DNA of 54,999 nucleotides from Sulfuricurvum sp. Lineage in GTDB: Bacteria > Campylobacterota > Campylobacteria > Campylobacterales > Sulfurimonadaceae. Below, piece by piece: positions 42,502 to 51,626 of the stretch. Under the pieces are notes generated by a model, which did no database searches, was not told the origin of the DNA, and saw only the letters and a program-made list of their open reading frames with translations. Position numbers and translations under genes: made by a program. The stretch's first letter is position 1. Every line of letters begins with the position of its first letter. The stretch is from positions 1 to 54,999 of the forward strand of contig NZ_JAQTQR010000007.1 of NCBI RefSeq assembly GCF_028712165.1, written 5' to 3'.

Positions 42502-42822
42502 TTCCATTACTCCATTGTAATATGCTTTTCTTAAAATAAACATTAAAACGTATAAAATATAATTAAAAATACATATATAAACATTTATAACGTAGTATAT
42601 ATACACATATTTATACAAAGCATAATCTATACCAAGTTATAAAACTGTTATAACTGATATAATATACGGAAAACCGTATTAAAATAATATTGAATATTCT
42701 AGAAAAATGGATGAACGAGGTAGATTAAATGATATGAAGTGTAAGAGGTGTTAAAAATTTAGTAGAGAAAAAGAGGAAAATGATTTATGAAACAGGGTGA
42801 TAAAAAAAGGGGGGAGTCCCCT
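42502..42822. other. AT-rich intergenic region between convergent-divergent small regulators
   Basis: This 321-bp stretch has no gene that I can support. Repeated TTATAAC words occur at 42587-42593, 42635-42640 (as GTTATA) and 42648-42654, and TATATA-rich sequence lies before the helix-turn-helix gene. These are candidate operator or promoter elements for the regulator. GGGGAGTCCCC at 42810-42820 is a short perfect palindrome near the end of the coiled-coil protein gene and may be its terminator. Confidence 0.45.
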
Positions 42823-43482
42823 TTAGGAGAGAAAATCGGTGTAATCGTATTTAGAGAGATCGACGTAAAATTCTCCCTCTTTTTGGATAATTCGTATATC
42901 ACTTCCATAGGCAAGCTCAAAGCGGCGTTTAACCGATTTACGCTCATCCGAACCCATACCGATGAATTTGAGGTACCGTTTAAGTTCGATTATACCATTA
43001 GGAAGGGACGGTGTGACAGGGGGTGTAGCTGTAATATCGACATCATGAACACTGTTGCCTTGTGAAAGAAGCAGTTTGGTATTGATCACTTCCAAAAGAT
43101 TTTTCAATTGTTCATCTTTGGCGGTATAAATTTCTTCAATTCGCTCGCGTTCGGCAATGAGCATTTGCTCTTTGTCGTTAATAAGCCGATCTATTTTATT
43201 CTCAAGCTCTTTGATTTTGAGTTTAAGCTGTTGATTTTCTTTTTGATAGAGGGCAATAATCATCCCAACCGTTGTTTTTTGAGGGGCAGGTACAGAGGAA
43301 GATGGTTTGCTACTTTGTGCTATTTCTTGACGTTTCGTTTCATCTAAAGAGCTTCGTGGAACTATAATATAGGTTACGCCACCTTCAATAATATAATTTA
43401 GACGTTTGGTCCGGAGTTTATTTTGGATCATCTCTTTCGACATTTTGAATGTCTTAGCATATTCATCAACGGTAAAACGCAC
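42823..43482 (-). CDS. Coiled-coil protein with N-terminal DNA-binding-like segment
   Basis: This 219-residue protein has an N-terminal segment (MRFTVDEYAKTFKMSKEMIQNKLR) that resembles a MerR/excisionase-type helix-turn-helix. A long coiled coil follows (about 75-130, LYQKENQQLKLKIKELENKIDRL) and then a C-terminal globular part (about 165-219, GMGSDERKSVKRRFELAYG). It may be a DNA-binding structural or regulatory protein. I do not recognise the family. It lies 58 bases downstream of the cyclase-like gene on the same strand. Confidence 0.65.
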   Translation of the reverse strand: MRFTVDEYAKTFKMSKEMIQNKLRTKRLNYIIEGGVTYIIVPRSSLDETKRQEIAQSSKPSSSVPAPQKTTVGMIIALYQKENQQLKLKIKELENKIDRLINDKEQMLIAERERIEEIYTAKDEQLKNLLEVINTKLLLSQGNSVHDVDITATPPVTPSLPNGIIELKRYLKFIGMGSDERKSVKRRFELAYGSDIRIIQKEGEFYVDLSKYDYTDFLS

Positions 43483-43540
43483 ACATCCTCCTTATGGGAT
43501 TTATCTCTATTATCTTAGCAAAAAATTGCATTGACCCTGA

Positions 43541-44194
43541 TTATCGTTTTTTTGAGGGGATACTCCAGTCCGGTTTTGGAGGAGGGATGATTCCACCTTT
43601 GCGCATCCAGATCAAATATCCGTTACGGGTAAGGTTATGTTTGTCCTGAAAGGTATGCAACGAACTGTGGCGAAATTCACATTTTTCCAAAAGGGCGTGG
43701 AAATCGGCATGTAAGTGTAAAAACTCTTGCAATACTTCATACGCGCGATCTGAAATGATTACCGTACTGATTATAAGGTTTTTGATTTCAATATATCGGG
43801 CACATTCATTCAACCCGTCACCGACAAAATTTTCATGTCCCAAGATATCTTCAAACCGATGTACTTTCCCTGTGTGAACCGCAACACGGATCCCGCGAAA
43901 ATAGGGATACTCTTTTGCGATCAAATCGGAAAAATGGATAAAAGAGAGCCCTAAAATAGGACCGAATCCTTTTAAACTCGGATGTAATATACAATAAAAT
44001 CCATCTCCCGTCGGGATGATTCCCTGTAACATTTTTTCCATTGGGATACCGGAGCTTTTGACCATCTTCTGGATCATTTTTTTATAGGTGAGTGAGAGAT
44101 AGGAGATGATTTCGAGTTGTTCATTCATCGATAAACGGGAGAAGTCAATAATATCGATGAGGACAATATCGGTATCGATTGCTCTTTGGTTCAT
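43541..44194 (-). CDS. Class III nucleotidyl cyclase-like protein
   Basis: This 217-residue soluble protein has the wording of an adenylate/guanylate cyclase catalytic domain: VLIDIIDFSRLSMNEQ (metal-binding Asp region, about 10-25), PTGDGFYCILHP (about 67-78), RGIRVAVHTGKVHRFEDI and FVGDGLNECARYIE. Both metal-site aspartates appear present. The C-terminal part (about 155-217) is not from a family known to me. It could make a cyclic nucleotide or be an inactive relative. No sensory or membrane domain is attached. Confidence 0.65.
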   Translation of the reverse strand: MNQRAIDTDIVLIDIIDFSRLSMNEQLEIISYLSLTYKKMIQKMVKSSGIPMEKMLQGIIPTGDGFYCILHPSLKGFGPILGLSFIHFSDLIAKEYPYFRGIRVAVHTGKVHRFEDILGHENFVGDGLNECARYIEIKNLIISTVIISDRAYEVLQEFLHLHADFHALLEKCEFRHSSLHTFQDKHNLTRNGYLIWMRKGGIIPPPKPDWSIPSKKR

Positions 44195-44282
44195 TATTGC
44201 ATTCCTATCACTTATATATCTTATTGTATTCTAAATTTGCTGAGATTGTTCAAAACTTAACGGCATCACTTCTAAGAACAGC

Positions 44283-44306
44283 ACGGAAATGTGTTACCAT
44301 TTCCGT
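44283..44306 (+). promoter_or_regulatory. Stem-loop in the pyk leader
   Basis: ACGGAAAT (44283-44290) and ATTTCCGT (44299-44306) form a perfect 8-bp inverted repeat with an 8-base loop, 23 bases upstream of the pyk ATG. It may be an operator or an mRNA leader hairpin. Confidence 0.45.
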
Positions 44307-44329
44307 AAATTTAACGCAGGCAACTATAT

Positions 44330-45826
44330 ATGCAAAAACGAACGAAGATTGTAGCGACTGTTGGTCCGGCATCGGATAAGGTTGAAATACTTGCGGCACT
44401 TATCAAAGCCGGAGTCAATGTATTCCGACTTAATTTTTCACATGGAACACATGAATATTATTCAGAAGTTTTATCCAATATCCGTAAAGCTATGCGTGAT
44501 ACGGGATTACTGGTCGGAGTATTACAAGACATTTCAGGTCCGAAAATACGTATCGGAGAACTTAGCGAAGATTTTTATCTCGAAATCGGAGATCGTCTCG
44601 ATTTCTATTTTGAAATATGTGAGGGGATAAAGGTAGAAGAAAAGCACTATAAGCTCTCCATTAATCAAAAGGATATTTTGCAGAAGCTGAATGTCGGCGA
44701 CATAATGTATCTATACGACGGCACAATTCGAGCCCGTATAGATGAAATCTGCGATGTTTTCGTTCGGGCGACAATCGAAAACAAAGGGGTGCTTTCTTCG
44801 AATAAAGGGGTCAATTTTCCCAATACCCACTTAGGAATCGATATTTTGACCGATAAAGACAAAATGGATATGGCATGGGGTATCGCGAATAAGGTGGACT
44901 TTATGGCGATTTCCTTTGTTCAAAATGCCCAGGATATGATCAATGCACGTGACGTGGTTCGCTCCTATGGCGCAGAGGTACAGTTATTTGCGAAAATAGA
45001 AAAATTTGATGCGGTTGAAAATATTGATGAAATTTTGCGTAATTCAGACGGAATAATGGTAGCCAGAGGGGATTTGGGAATTGAAGTCCCTTATTACCGA
45101 GTACCGACCATTCAGAAGATGTTGATCGATAAAGCGAATGAACATTCCAAACCGGTCATTACCGCAACACAGATGATGCTGTCGATGACGGAAAAAGATA
45201 TGGCGACACGGGCGGAGATAAGTGACGTAGCGAATGCCGTTCTTGACGGGACTGACGCAGTAATGCTCTCGGAGGAGAGTTCCATCGGACATGATCCGGT
45301 GTTGGTAGTTGAGACGATGGTGAATACGATTCAAGCGATTGAGGAGATTTATCCGTTCGGCAAATTTGATTTCGGGTATGACGATCAGATGGATGTGGTC
45401 AACGAATCCGCTGTCCGTTTAGGTGATTCATTGAACGCAGAGGGAATCATTGCAATGACAACCTCGGGGTCATCTGCTAAAAAACTTTCTCGTTATCGTC
45501 CCAGAATGACAATTTATGCAGCGACACATGAAGTGAGAGTTGCACAGTTGCTCACTATTGTATGGGGGGTTGTTCCGGCATATCTCATCAAAAAAGGGCG
45601 GATCGAAGAGATGTTGAGCGATATTATCCAAAACGGTTTGAAGCGGAAAATTATCCAAAAAGATCAAACCTATATTTTTACGGCAGGATATCCGATAGGT
45701 ATGCCGGGAACTACTAATATTATTCGAGTTTTACGCGAAAACGAGATTACTTTTTTCGGCGAAACAAAATCTCATCCGGCTAAAACAAAAAAAAGTGGGG
45801 AGAATGAGATCCCAACTTTGTTTTGA
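44330..45826 (+). CDS. pyk: Pyruvate kinase
   Basis: This 498-residue enzyme converts phosphoenolpyruvate and ADP to pyruvate and ATP. It starts RTKIVATVGPASDKVE, then FRLNFSHG. The active site region has FAKIEKFDAVENIDEIL (catalytic Lys) and MVARGDLGIEVP. KPVITATQMMLSM and DVANAVLDGTDAVMLSEESSIG follow. The C-terminal domain contains TTSGSSAKKLSRYRP, the effector-binding region. Length is typical. The gene stands alone with its own leader. Confidence 0.97.
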   Translation: MQKRTKIVATVGPASDKVEILAALIKAGVNVFRLNFSHGTHEYYSEVLSNIRKAMRDTGLLVGVLQDISGPKIRIGELSEDFYLEIGDRLDFYFEICEGIKVEEKHYKLSINQKDILQKLNVGDIMYLYDGTIRARIDEICDVFVRATIENKGVLSSNKGVNFPNTHLGIDILTDKDKMDMAWGIANKVDFMAISFVQNAQDMINARDVVRSYGAEVQLFAKIEKFDAVENIDEILRNSDGIMVARGDLGIEVPYYRVPTIQKMLIDKANEHSKPVITATQMMLSMTEKDMATRAEISDVANAVLDGTDAVMLSEESSIGHDPVLVVETMVNTIQAIEEIYPFGKFDFGYDDQMDVVNESAVRLGDSLNAEGIIAMTTSGSSAKKLSRYRPRMTIYAATHEVRVAQLLTIVWGVVPAYLIKKGRIEEMLSDIIQNGLKRKIIQKDQTYIFTAGYPIGMPGTTNIIRVLRENEITFFGETKSHPAKTKKSGENEIPTLF

Positions 45827-45949
45827 TCTAAATATCAATAGTGTAAATATGGACTGAAAATTGCTTTTTAGTTGTCTGAGGGGCCTAAATGTTTGTTTCG
45901 TCACACACAAGCCCCTCCAAACTCGATCCTTTACGCTACAATTTCATCT

Positions 45950-46666
45950 ATGAAAACCGATACCCTTTTTACGAAACCTATATCTAAACAATTTGAATTT
46001 GATGCAGATGTTGCAGCCGTATTTGATGATATGCTGGTACGCTCTGTCCCTTTTTACAAAGAGTCCCAAGCACTTACCCGCCGATTTACCCTCAATGCTC
46101 TCTCAGATGGGGGAATCGTGTATGATTTAGGATGTTCAACTGCCTCTTTGCTCCTTGAGATAGAGCGTGCAGCTGGCAAAAATAGCACTATTCGTTTGAT
46201 CGGTATTGATAATTCGCCTGCCATGATCACACATGCCCACAAAAAACTGGAAGCATACGGTTCCGATATCGAACTCTATGAGGGAGATATCCTCCAATTT
46301 CCGTATGAAAAAGCACAAGTCATTATTAGTAACTATACTCTTCAATTTATTCGTCCAATGGTGCGTGATACGTTGGTGCGGAAGATCGCGGAAACATTAA
46401 ACGAAGGCGGGTCTTTTATTTTTAGCGAAAAAGTGGTGAGTGAAGATCCGAAACTGAACAAAGAGTTGATTGATTGCTATTATGAGTTTAAAAAAGTGCA
46501 AGGCTACAGTGAATATGAGATTGTTCAAAAGCGTGAAGCACTAGAGAACGTCTTAATCCCTTATACCATGAATGAAAATATTCAAATGGCGAAAAATAAT
46601 GGATTTAAAACGTGCGAAGTTCTTTTTAGATGGGCTAATTTTGCAACGTTTATAGCAATTAAATAA
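45950..46666 (+). CDS. cmoA: Carboxy-S-adenosyl-L-methionine synthase CmoA
   Basis: This 238-residue SAM-fold enzyme makes carboxy-SAM from prephenate and SAM for wobble uridine (cmo5U) modification of t[25 protein letters not shown] near residue 12 is the CmoA signature. [15 protein letters not shown] is motif I of the SAM fold, and [11 protein letters not shown] and NYTLQFI follow. ATG 45950 was chosen because residues from MKTDTLF match the family, while the open frame upstream is not family-like. Its partner cmoB is not in the window. Confidence 0.92.
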   Translation: MKTDTLFTKPISKQFEFDADVAAVFDDMLVRSVPFYKESQALTRRFTLNALSDGGIVYDLGCSTASLLLEIERAAGKNSTIRLIGIDNSPAMITHAHKKLEAYGSDIELYEGDILQFPYEKAQVIISNYTLQFIRPMVRDTLVRKIAETLNEGGSFIFSEKVVSEDPKLNKELIDCYYEFKKVQGYSEYEIVQKREALENVLIPYTMNENIQMAKNNGFKTCEVLFRWANFATFIAIK

Positions 46667-46669
46667 CGG

Positions 46670-46885
46670 CTATCTAACGCTTCCGCTTTCAGAATTCTGT
46701 GCAGGTTGAAGCGCCTCTTTTATATCTTTATAATCAACAAGGTTTTTATCGCATTGTTTATGATAATACCCTTGTGCGTCATAATACTCTTCACAGTCGT
46801 TGTAATAACGCATACTGACTCCGCGCTCGTTAAAACAACCTGCAAATAAAATCGGAATCAGAATTAAAAAATAGTGTTTTTTCAT
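46670..46885 (-). CDS. Small lipoprotein of unknown function
   Basis: This 71-residue protein begins MKKHYFLILIPILFAGCFNE, a signal peptide with lipobox FAGC (Cys at about residue 17). The mature part is Tyr-rich (MRYYNDCEEYYDAQGYYHK) with two more cysteines. It is anchored to the membrane and faces the periplasm. ATG 46885 was chosen as the first residue of the signal peptide. Its end lies four bases from cmoA, with which it converges; upstream it follows nth by 14 bases. Confidence 0.7.
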   Translation of the reverse strand: MKKHYFLILIPILFAGCFNERGVSMRYYNDCEEYYDAQGYYHKQCDKNLVDYKDIKEALQPAQNSESGSVR

Positions 46886-46899
46886 AGGGTAATTGTATC

Positions 46900-47547
46900 T
46901 CATCGGGGTTTAAATCCATCCGTGCTTTTACAAAACTCTCTCAAAAAACATTCAGTGTCACATTTAGGATTTTTAGCGGTACAGATGTATCGTCCGAACA
47001 GAACGAGTCCCTGATGCAATTGATGGAGATTGGTTTTAAATTTTTTCACCAGGGTCTCTTCGGTTGAGGTGGCACTAAGGTCATCACTTAATCCCAATCG
47101 ATGGCTGACACGAAAGACATGGGTATCTACCGCCATCAAATTCGCTTGTGTGTATTCAATGAGAACGACATGTGCTGTTTTTTGACCTACGCCGGCTAAC
47201 GTTACCAGCTCTTTCTCATCTAAGGGTATTTCTCCCCCATAAACCTCCACAACTCTTTTCGCCATTGCGATTAGATTAATTGCTTTGTTATTAAAAAAAG
47301 AGCAGCTTTGAATAATTTTTTTTACATGATCAATATCGGCATTTGCCAGATCGTTTGGAGTTGGGTATGCTTCGAATAATGCAGGTGTGATGAGGTTAAC
47401 CCGTTTGTCGGTACATTGGGCGGATAGGGCCACGGCGATCACTAACTCATACGCATTTGTGTAGCTCAGTTCTGTTACCGCATCGGCATATCGTTCTAAA
47501 AGAGCTGATTTGAGTGCATCAATCTCTTTTTTTGTCGCTTTTTTCAT
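46900..47547 (-). CDS. nth: Endonuclease III (base-excision repair glycosylase)
   Basis: This 215-residue DNA glycosylase/AP lyase removes oxidised pyrimidines. The helix-hairpin-helix TLAGVGQKTAHVVL contains the catalytic Lys (K in GQKTA), and VDTHVFRVSHRLGL contains the catalytic Asp. The iron-sulfur loop reads CTAKNPKCDTECFLREFC, a C-x6-C-x3-C-x5-C pattern where most relatives have x6-x2-x5. ATG 47547 gives a family-sized product, and the open frame upstream looks non-coding. Confidence 0.94.
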   Translation of the reverse strand: MKKATKKEIDALKSALLERYADAVTELSYTNAYELVIAVALSAQCTDKRVNLITPALFEAYPTPNDLANADIDHVKKIIQSCSFFNNKAINLIAMAKRVVEVYGGEIPLDEKELVTLAGVGQKTAHVVLIEYTQANLMAVDTHVFRVSHRLGLSDDLSATSTEETLVKKFKTNLHQLHQGLVLFGRYICTAKNPKCDTECFLREFCKSTDGFKPR

Positions 47548-47662
47548 CCAAAATATCCATTTTTTTAGGCCGTATTGTATCACGACACGTAAAAAAAACA
47601 TGAGTATGCGAATTTTGTGTTACAATAACTGATTTCCATGCAAATTAATTGAGGGGACAACT

Positions 47663-49609
47663 TTGGGGTTACTACAGATAATTAAAAATTTTTTTACTAA
47701 AGACGATCATCGTTTTGCGGAGGAGGGTAATCAGAATATTAATAAAGAGCTCTTTTATAAGGTTTTGGACACGGATACTGCCGCATTGCTTTTCTTTACA
47801 AAAGAGAATGGATGGATTGGAGCGAACAAAGCTTTTTTTGACTTAGTACCTCTTCAAACGATTGAACAGCTACGGAGTAGTCATGAGAGTATCCGCGAAC
47901 TTTTTGATCATGAAGATGAAGAGGTATTTACCGAATTTGATAAAAGTTGGCTTGATTATTTACGAACCCATTTTCCTAAAGGGTACGGGCTTACTATTAT
48001 AGATCCTTCAGGGAAAGTTCACACAATGTCGGCAACATCCACTTTAATTCAAGAAAGCGGAACGGATCTTTATCTGTTACGACTGGAAGATCAGAGTGAT
48101 CTTGTTGATCTAAAAGCAGAAGTGGTGAAAGTAGAACAGCTCAAAACGAAGTTTCTAGCCAATATCGGGCATGAATTCCGTACACCGATGAACGGTATCT
48201 TAGGATTTGTCGAGCTTCTTTCGAAAACATCTCCGAACGATACTCAACTAGAATATATTCATTCGGTACAAGGTTCAGCACGCAGTCTAATGTCAAATAT
48301 CGAAAATCTGCTTGATTTGGCTCAAATGCAAAATGGTCGTTTGAACGCCATCAAAAGTGAATTCAATATTGTTGCCGAAATGGAGGAACTGGCTCGCGGA
48401 GCTGTTTCGATGGCAGGGGATAAAGGAGTCAATGTTTCATTTTTTATTGACCCGAAACTTCCAACCTACATAAGCGGCGATATCCGTAAAATTAAACAAG
48501 TCATCAATAACCTTTACAATAATGCATTGAAATTTACCCCTCAGGGTGGACGTATTACGATTGAGATAAAGCTCCTCAAGCGCAATACGACGGGAACGTG
48601 TAATATCGGTTTTATGGTCAAAGATACAGGAAAAGGGATCAGTAAATCGGATCTGAGTTATATTACCCGTCCATTTGTTTCTGGCGATCATGCCGATAGC
48701 CGTTTAGGTGTCGGTCTGAGTCTGTCTCATGGGCTGATTTCCCTTATGGGTGGTGAACTTAAAATCACCAGTGATGAAGGGCGCGGTTCATCATTTAGCT
48801 TTGCCTTGACATTGGACGGGTCTTCCGACCATGCAATGCAAATGATCAATGCCCATAGCGTCAAAGTTATTCTTGTTGATGAAAAACGACTGGATGATGC
48901 CAACCATTTGACAAACTATTTACGTAGTTTCGGGGTAAGTGTCACGAAAACACAAATGCTGGATGAAACCATTTTTTCGGATGCAGAAGTGGTTTATGTT
49001 ATTGCATCACAGGAAAAAAGTGATTGGACGATGCCGTTTGCACGGATGCAACGAACATGTAAAACGGTTTTGCTTCTGGAAGAACATGAACGGCTTCAGG
49101 CAAAAATGCTCCATTTGATTGATACTTCTCTTTCCAAACCGCTATTACCAACCACTTTGTTGGAGCATTTAGTGGAAGTATTAGGCCTACAAAAAGAGAC
49201 TCCGGCTGCTGCACCACAAATTCAACATGGTGTAAGTGCACTGGTAGTAGAGGATAATTTAATTAACCAGCGTTTGATTAAATTGTTGCTCAAAGAGTAT
49301 GGGATCGCTGTTACAGCTGTCTCTAACGGAGATGAAGCGGTAGAAAGTTGTCGAGAGCACAAGTTTGATATCGTTTTTATGGATATTGATATGCCGATTA
49401 AAGACGGTATTCTGGCGACCCAAGAGATCAAGGCAGAAGAAGGGCCGGCACGTGTTGGAAGAATGCCGATTATTGCATTAACCGCACTGGCTATGGAGGG
49501 AGATCGCGAGTATATTTTAGGACGAGGATTGGATGATTACCTTTCTAAACCGCTTACTCGTGAAAAACTGGAATATATTCTTCACAAATATCTACACGTA
49601 AGTGCATAA
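47663..49609 (+). CDS. Soluble hybrid histidine kinase with two receiver-type domains
   Basis: This 648-residue cytoplasmic protein has an N-terminal PAS-like sensor (about 30-145), a HisKA segment FLANIGHEFRTPMNGILGF (His170) and an HATPase domain (NNLYNNALKFTP, VKDTGKGISKSDL, GVGLSLSHGLISLMGG). A middle receiver-like domain (about 395-510) lacks the phosphorylatable Asp (VVYVIASQ at that place). The C-terminal receiver (about 525-645) is complete with VEDN and FMDIDMPIKDG. No membrane segment is present. The start is TTG 47663 after GAGGGG. It is followed by a paralogue after nine bases, so the two likely act together. Confidence 0.9.
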   Translation: MGLLQIIKNFFTKDDHRFAEEGNQNINKELFYKVLDTDTAALLFFTKENGWIGANKAFFDLVPLQTIEQLRSSHESIRELFDHEDEEVFTEFDKSWLDYLRTHFPKGYGLTIIDPSGKVHTMSATSTLIQESGTDLYLLRLEDQSDLVDLKAEVVKVEQLKTKFLANIGHEFRTPMNGILGFVELLSKTSPNDTQLEYIHSVQGSARSLMSNIENLLDLAQMQNGRLNAIKSEFNIVAEMEELARGAVSMAGDKGVNVSFFIDPKLPTYISGDIRKIKQVINNLYNNALKFTPQGGRITIEIKLLKRNTTGTCNIGFMVKDTGKGISKSDLSYITRPFVSGDHADSRLGVGLSLSHGLISLMGGELKITSDEGRGSSFSFALTLDGSSDHAMQMINAHSVKVILVDEKRLDDANHLTNYLRSFGVSVTKTQMLDETIFSDAEVVYVIASQEKSDWTMPFARMQRTCKTVLLLEEHERLQAKMLHLIDTSLSKPLLPTTLLEHLVEVLGLQKETPAAAPQIQHGVSALVVEDNLINQRLIKLLLKEYGIAVTAVSNGDEAVESCREHKFDIVFMDIDMPIKDGILATQEIKAEEGPARVGRMPIIALTALAMEGDREYILGRGLDDYLSKPLTREKLEYILHKYLHVSA

Positions 49610-49618
49610 GGAACGAAG

Positions 49619-51535
49619 ATGATTTACTTAGAAAGTTTCACAAAGGATTATGCTCCTGTAGTAACGTTGCTCACTTCGTGTGCCCAATTACATTCTGATC
49701 CGATGATATATGCCGATATTTCAGGATCTTTGATCGGATGCAATGAACTGCTGATGGAATTTTTAGGTGCCAAAACGCTTGAAGAGATAGCCCCTTTGCA
49801 GGAGTGGTTTGAACCTCAAGGGGTCAATCTTACTTTTCTCCTTTCTCAATCTGGGAATTATCGGGGTAAAATCAATTCGAGTGGAGTTACTTACGATGTC
49901 TCAGTAAAATCTGAAACGATAGTATTGGAAAATTTTCCAATGGTTGGCGTTGTTTTTCGAGATACATCGATTATTGAGAGAGCACGCGCCGCAGAACGTT
50001 ATTTCGAAGATTTTAAAAAGAAGTTCCTGACTAATATTTCTCATGAATTCCGTACCCCTATGAATGCCATTATCGGTTTCAGTGATCTGCTCAAAAGCTC
50101 ACCACTGAGTTCATGGCAGCTTGAGTACGTTCAAATGACGAGTCGAAGTGCTCTGTCAATGATGCGTAATATTGAAAATCTTTTAGAGATGATGCAGGTC
50201 GAGAGTGGAAGTATTCATACGAATTTAGCCCTCTTTAATCCTCTAGAAGTCTATGAAAGTTTTTCTCAGCAGTTTGGTGATCTTGCCCTCTCTAAAGAGA
50301 TCGATTTGATGTTTTTAATTGATCCGCATTTGCCAAAAACAATGATCGGTGATCAGGATAAAATTCTTGCGGTTATGCGCAATCTGATCCAAAATGGTAT
50401 TAAGTTTACTGAAGATGGAGGACGTGTCCTCGTTGAAATACTGATTGCGAAAGAAGAAGGTAATTTTATTGAGGTTGAATATGCTGTAAGCGATACGGGT
50501 ATCGGTATTGAAAGTGAAAAAATCAAGACACTCTTACGCCCTTTTGCCTCAGCCTGGGATAATCAACGCAAAGGTAAAGACGGTCTCGGAATTGGTCTTA
50601 GCTTAAGTCATAAATACGTTGATATGATGGATTCACATTTGATGCTTGCCTCAGAAGAGGGAAAAGGCTCACGTTTTTCTTTCCGTGTTACCCATCAGTT
50701 GAATGAAGAGGGGACGTTTGACTTTATCGAAGGAACACGTGCTGCTATCTATACTCAAGAACATCAACTCTCTGCGCAAGGGGCGCTATTATATAAATAT
50801 TTGGAGCTTTTCAATGTTCAGTCGAAAGGGATTCATGATTTAGTCAATAGTGAGTTGCATGAAAGTGACGTTTTATTCTTAGATATACCGCATATTTCAA
50901 AATCTCAAATTGATGCGATTAAATTAGCGTATCCGAATTTGCGTATTGTTCCGATTATGAAACTTGATTATGGTGAAAAAGCAGATGCATTGATTGATTC
51001 AGTTGCATCTATTGTAACATTGCCGATACTCCCTAGTTCTCTTCATAAAACATTGGCGGTCATCTGGAATGCAATGCCGAAAGAATATATATCACACAGT
51101 TTTGAGGCACAAAGTATACCGCGAGCGAGCAATATTAAAATATTGGTTGCGGAAGACAATCTTATTAATCTTAAACTTCTTGAAACGATTTTGTTGCAGG
51201 AACATTTCCGTGTAGTTGCAGTTGAAAACGGGCAAAAAGCCGTGGATGTTTATCTCAAAGAACATTTTGATTTGGTTTTGATGGATATTGATATGCCGGT
51301 TATGGATGGTTTGATGGCGAATCGACTAATCAAAGAGATTGATAAACGTGATTCACGCGGATTTGTGCCGGTAATTGCACTTACTGCTCATGCATTGATC
51401 GGAGATAGAGAACGCATTATTGCAGCCGGATTGGATGCGCATTTGGCTAAGCCGATCGATAAACATTTCCTATTACAGACAATAGACCGCTATTTAAAAA
51501 TCGCACAACAGAAACGCAACGATAACACCATTTAA
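49619..51535 (+). CDS. Soluble hybrid histidine kinase, paralogue of the preceding gene
   Basis: This 638-residue protein has the same order: PAS-like sensor (about 25-120), HisKA FLTNISHEFRTPMNAIIGF (His142), HATPase (RNLIQNGIKFTEDGG, VSDTGIGIESEKI, GLGIGLSLSHKYVDMM) and a middle receiver-like domain (about 370-480). That domain keeps FLDIP at the phosphosite but lacks the acidic pair. The C-terminal receiver has AEDN and LMDIDMPVMDG. It lies nine bases downstream of the first kinase in one operon. Input and output partners are unknown; there is no DNA-binding output domain. Confidence 0.9.
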   Translation: MIYLESFTKDYAPVVTLLTSCAQLHSDPMIYADISGSLIGCNELLMEFLGAKTLEEIAPLQEWFEPQGVNLTFLLSQSGNYRGKINSSGVTYDVSVKSETIVLENFPMVGVVFRDTSIIERARAAERYFEDFKKKFLTNISHEFRTPMNAIIGFSDLLKSSPLSSWQLEYVQMTSRSALSMMRNIENLLEMMQVESGSIHTNLALFNPLEVYESFSQQFGDLALSKEIDLMFLIDPHLPKTMIGDQDKILAVMRNLIQNGIKFTEDGGRVLVEILIAKEEGNFIEVEYAVSDTGIGIESEKIKTLLRPFASAWDNQRKGKDGLGIGLSLSHKYVDMMDSHLMLASEEGKGSRFSFRVTHQLNEEGTFDFIEGTRAAIYTQEHQLSAQGALLYKYLELFNVQSKGIHDLVNSELHESDVLFLDIPHISKSQIDAIKLAYPNLRIVPIMKLDYGEKADALIDSVASIVTLPILPSSLHKTLAVIWNAMPKEYISHSFEAQSIPRASNIKILVAEDNLINLKLLETILLQEHFRVVAVENGQKAVDVYLKEHFDLVLMDIDMPVMDGLMANRLIKEIDKRDSRGFVPVIALTAHALIGDRERIIAAGLDAHLAKPIDKHFLLQTIDRYLKIAQQKRNDNTI

Positions 51536-51626
51536 TTTTGGTTGTTTATTGCGTACTATACTCACAAATGTATTATAATGCCGAAATCAAAACCCCCTTC
51601 CAAAGGGGAAAAACACAAGGATAACA

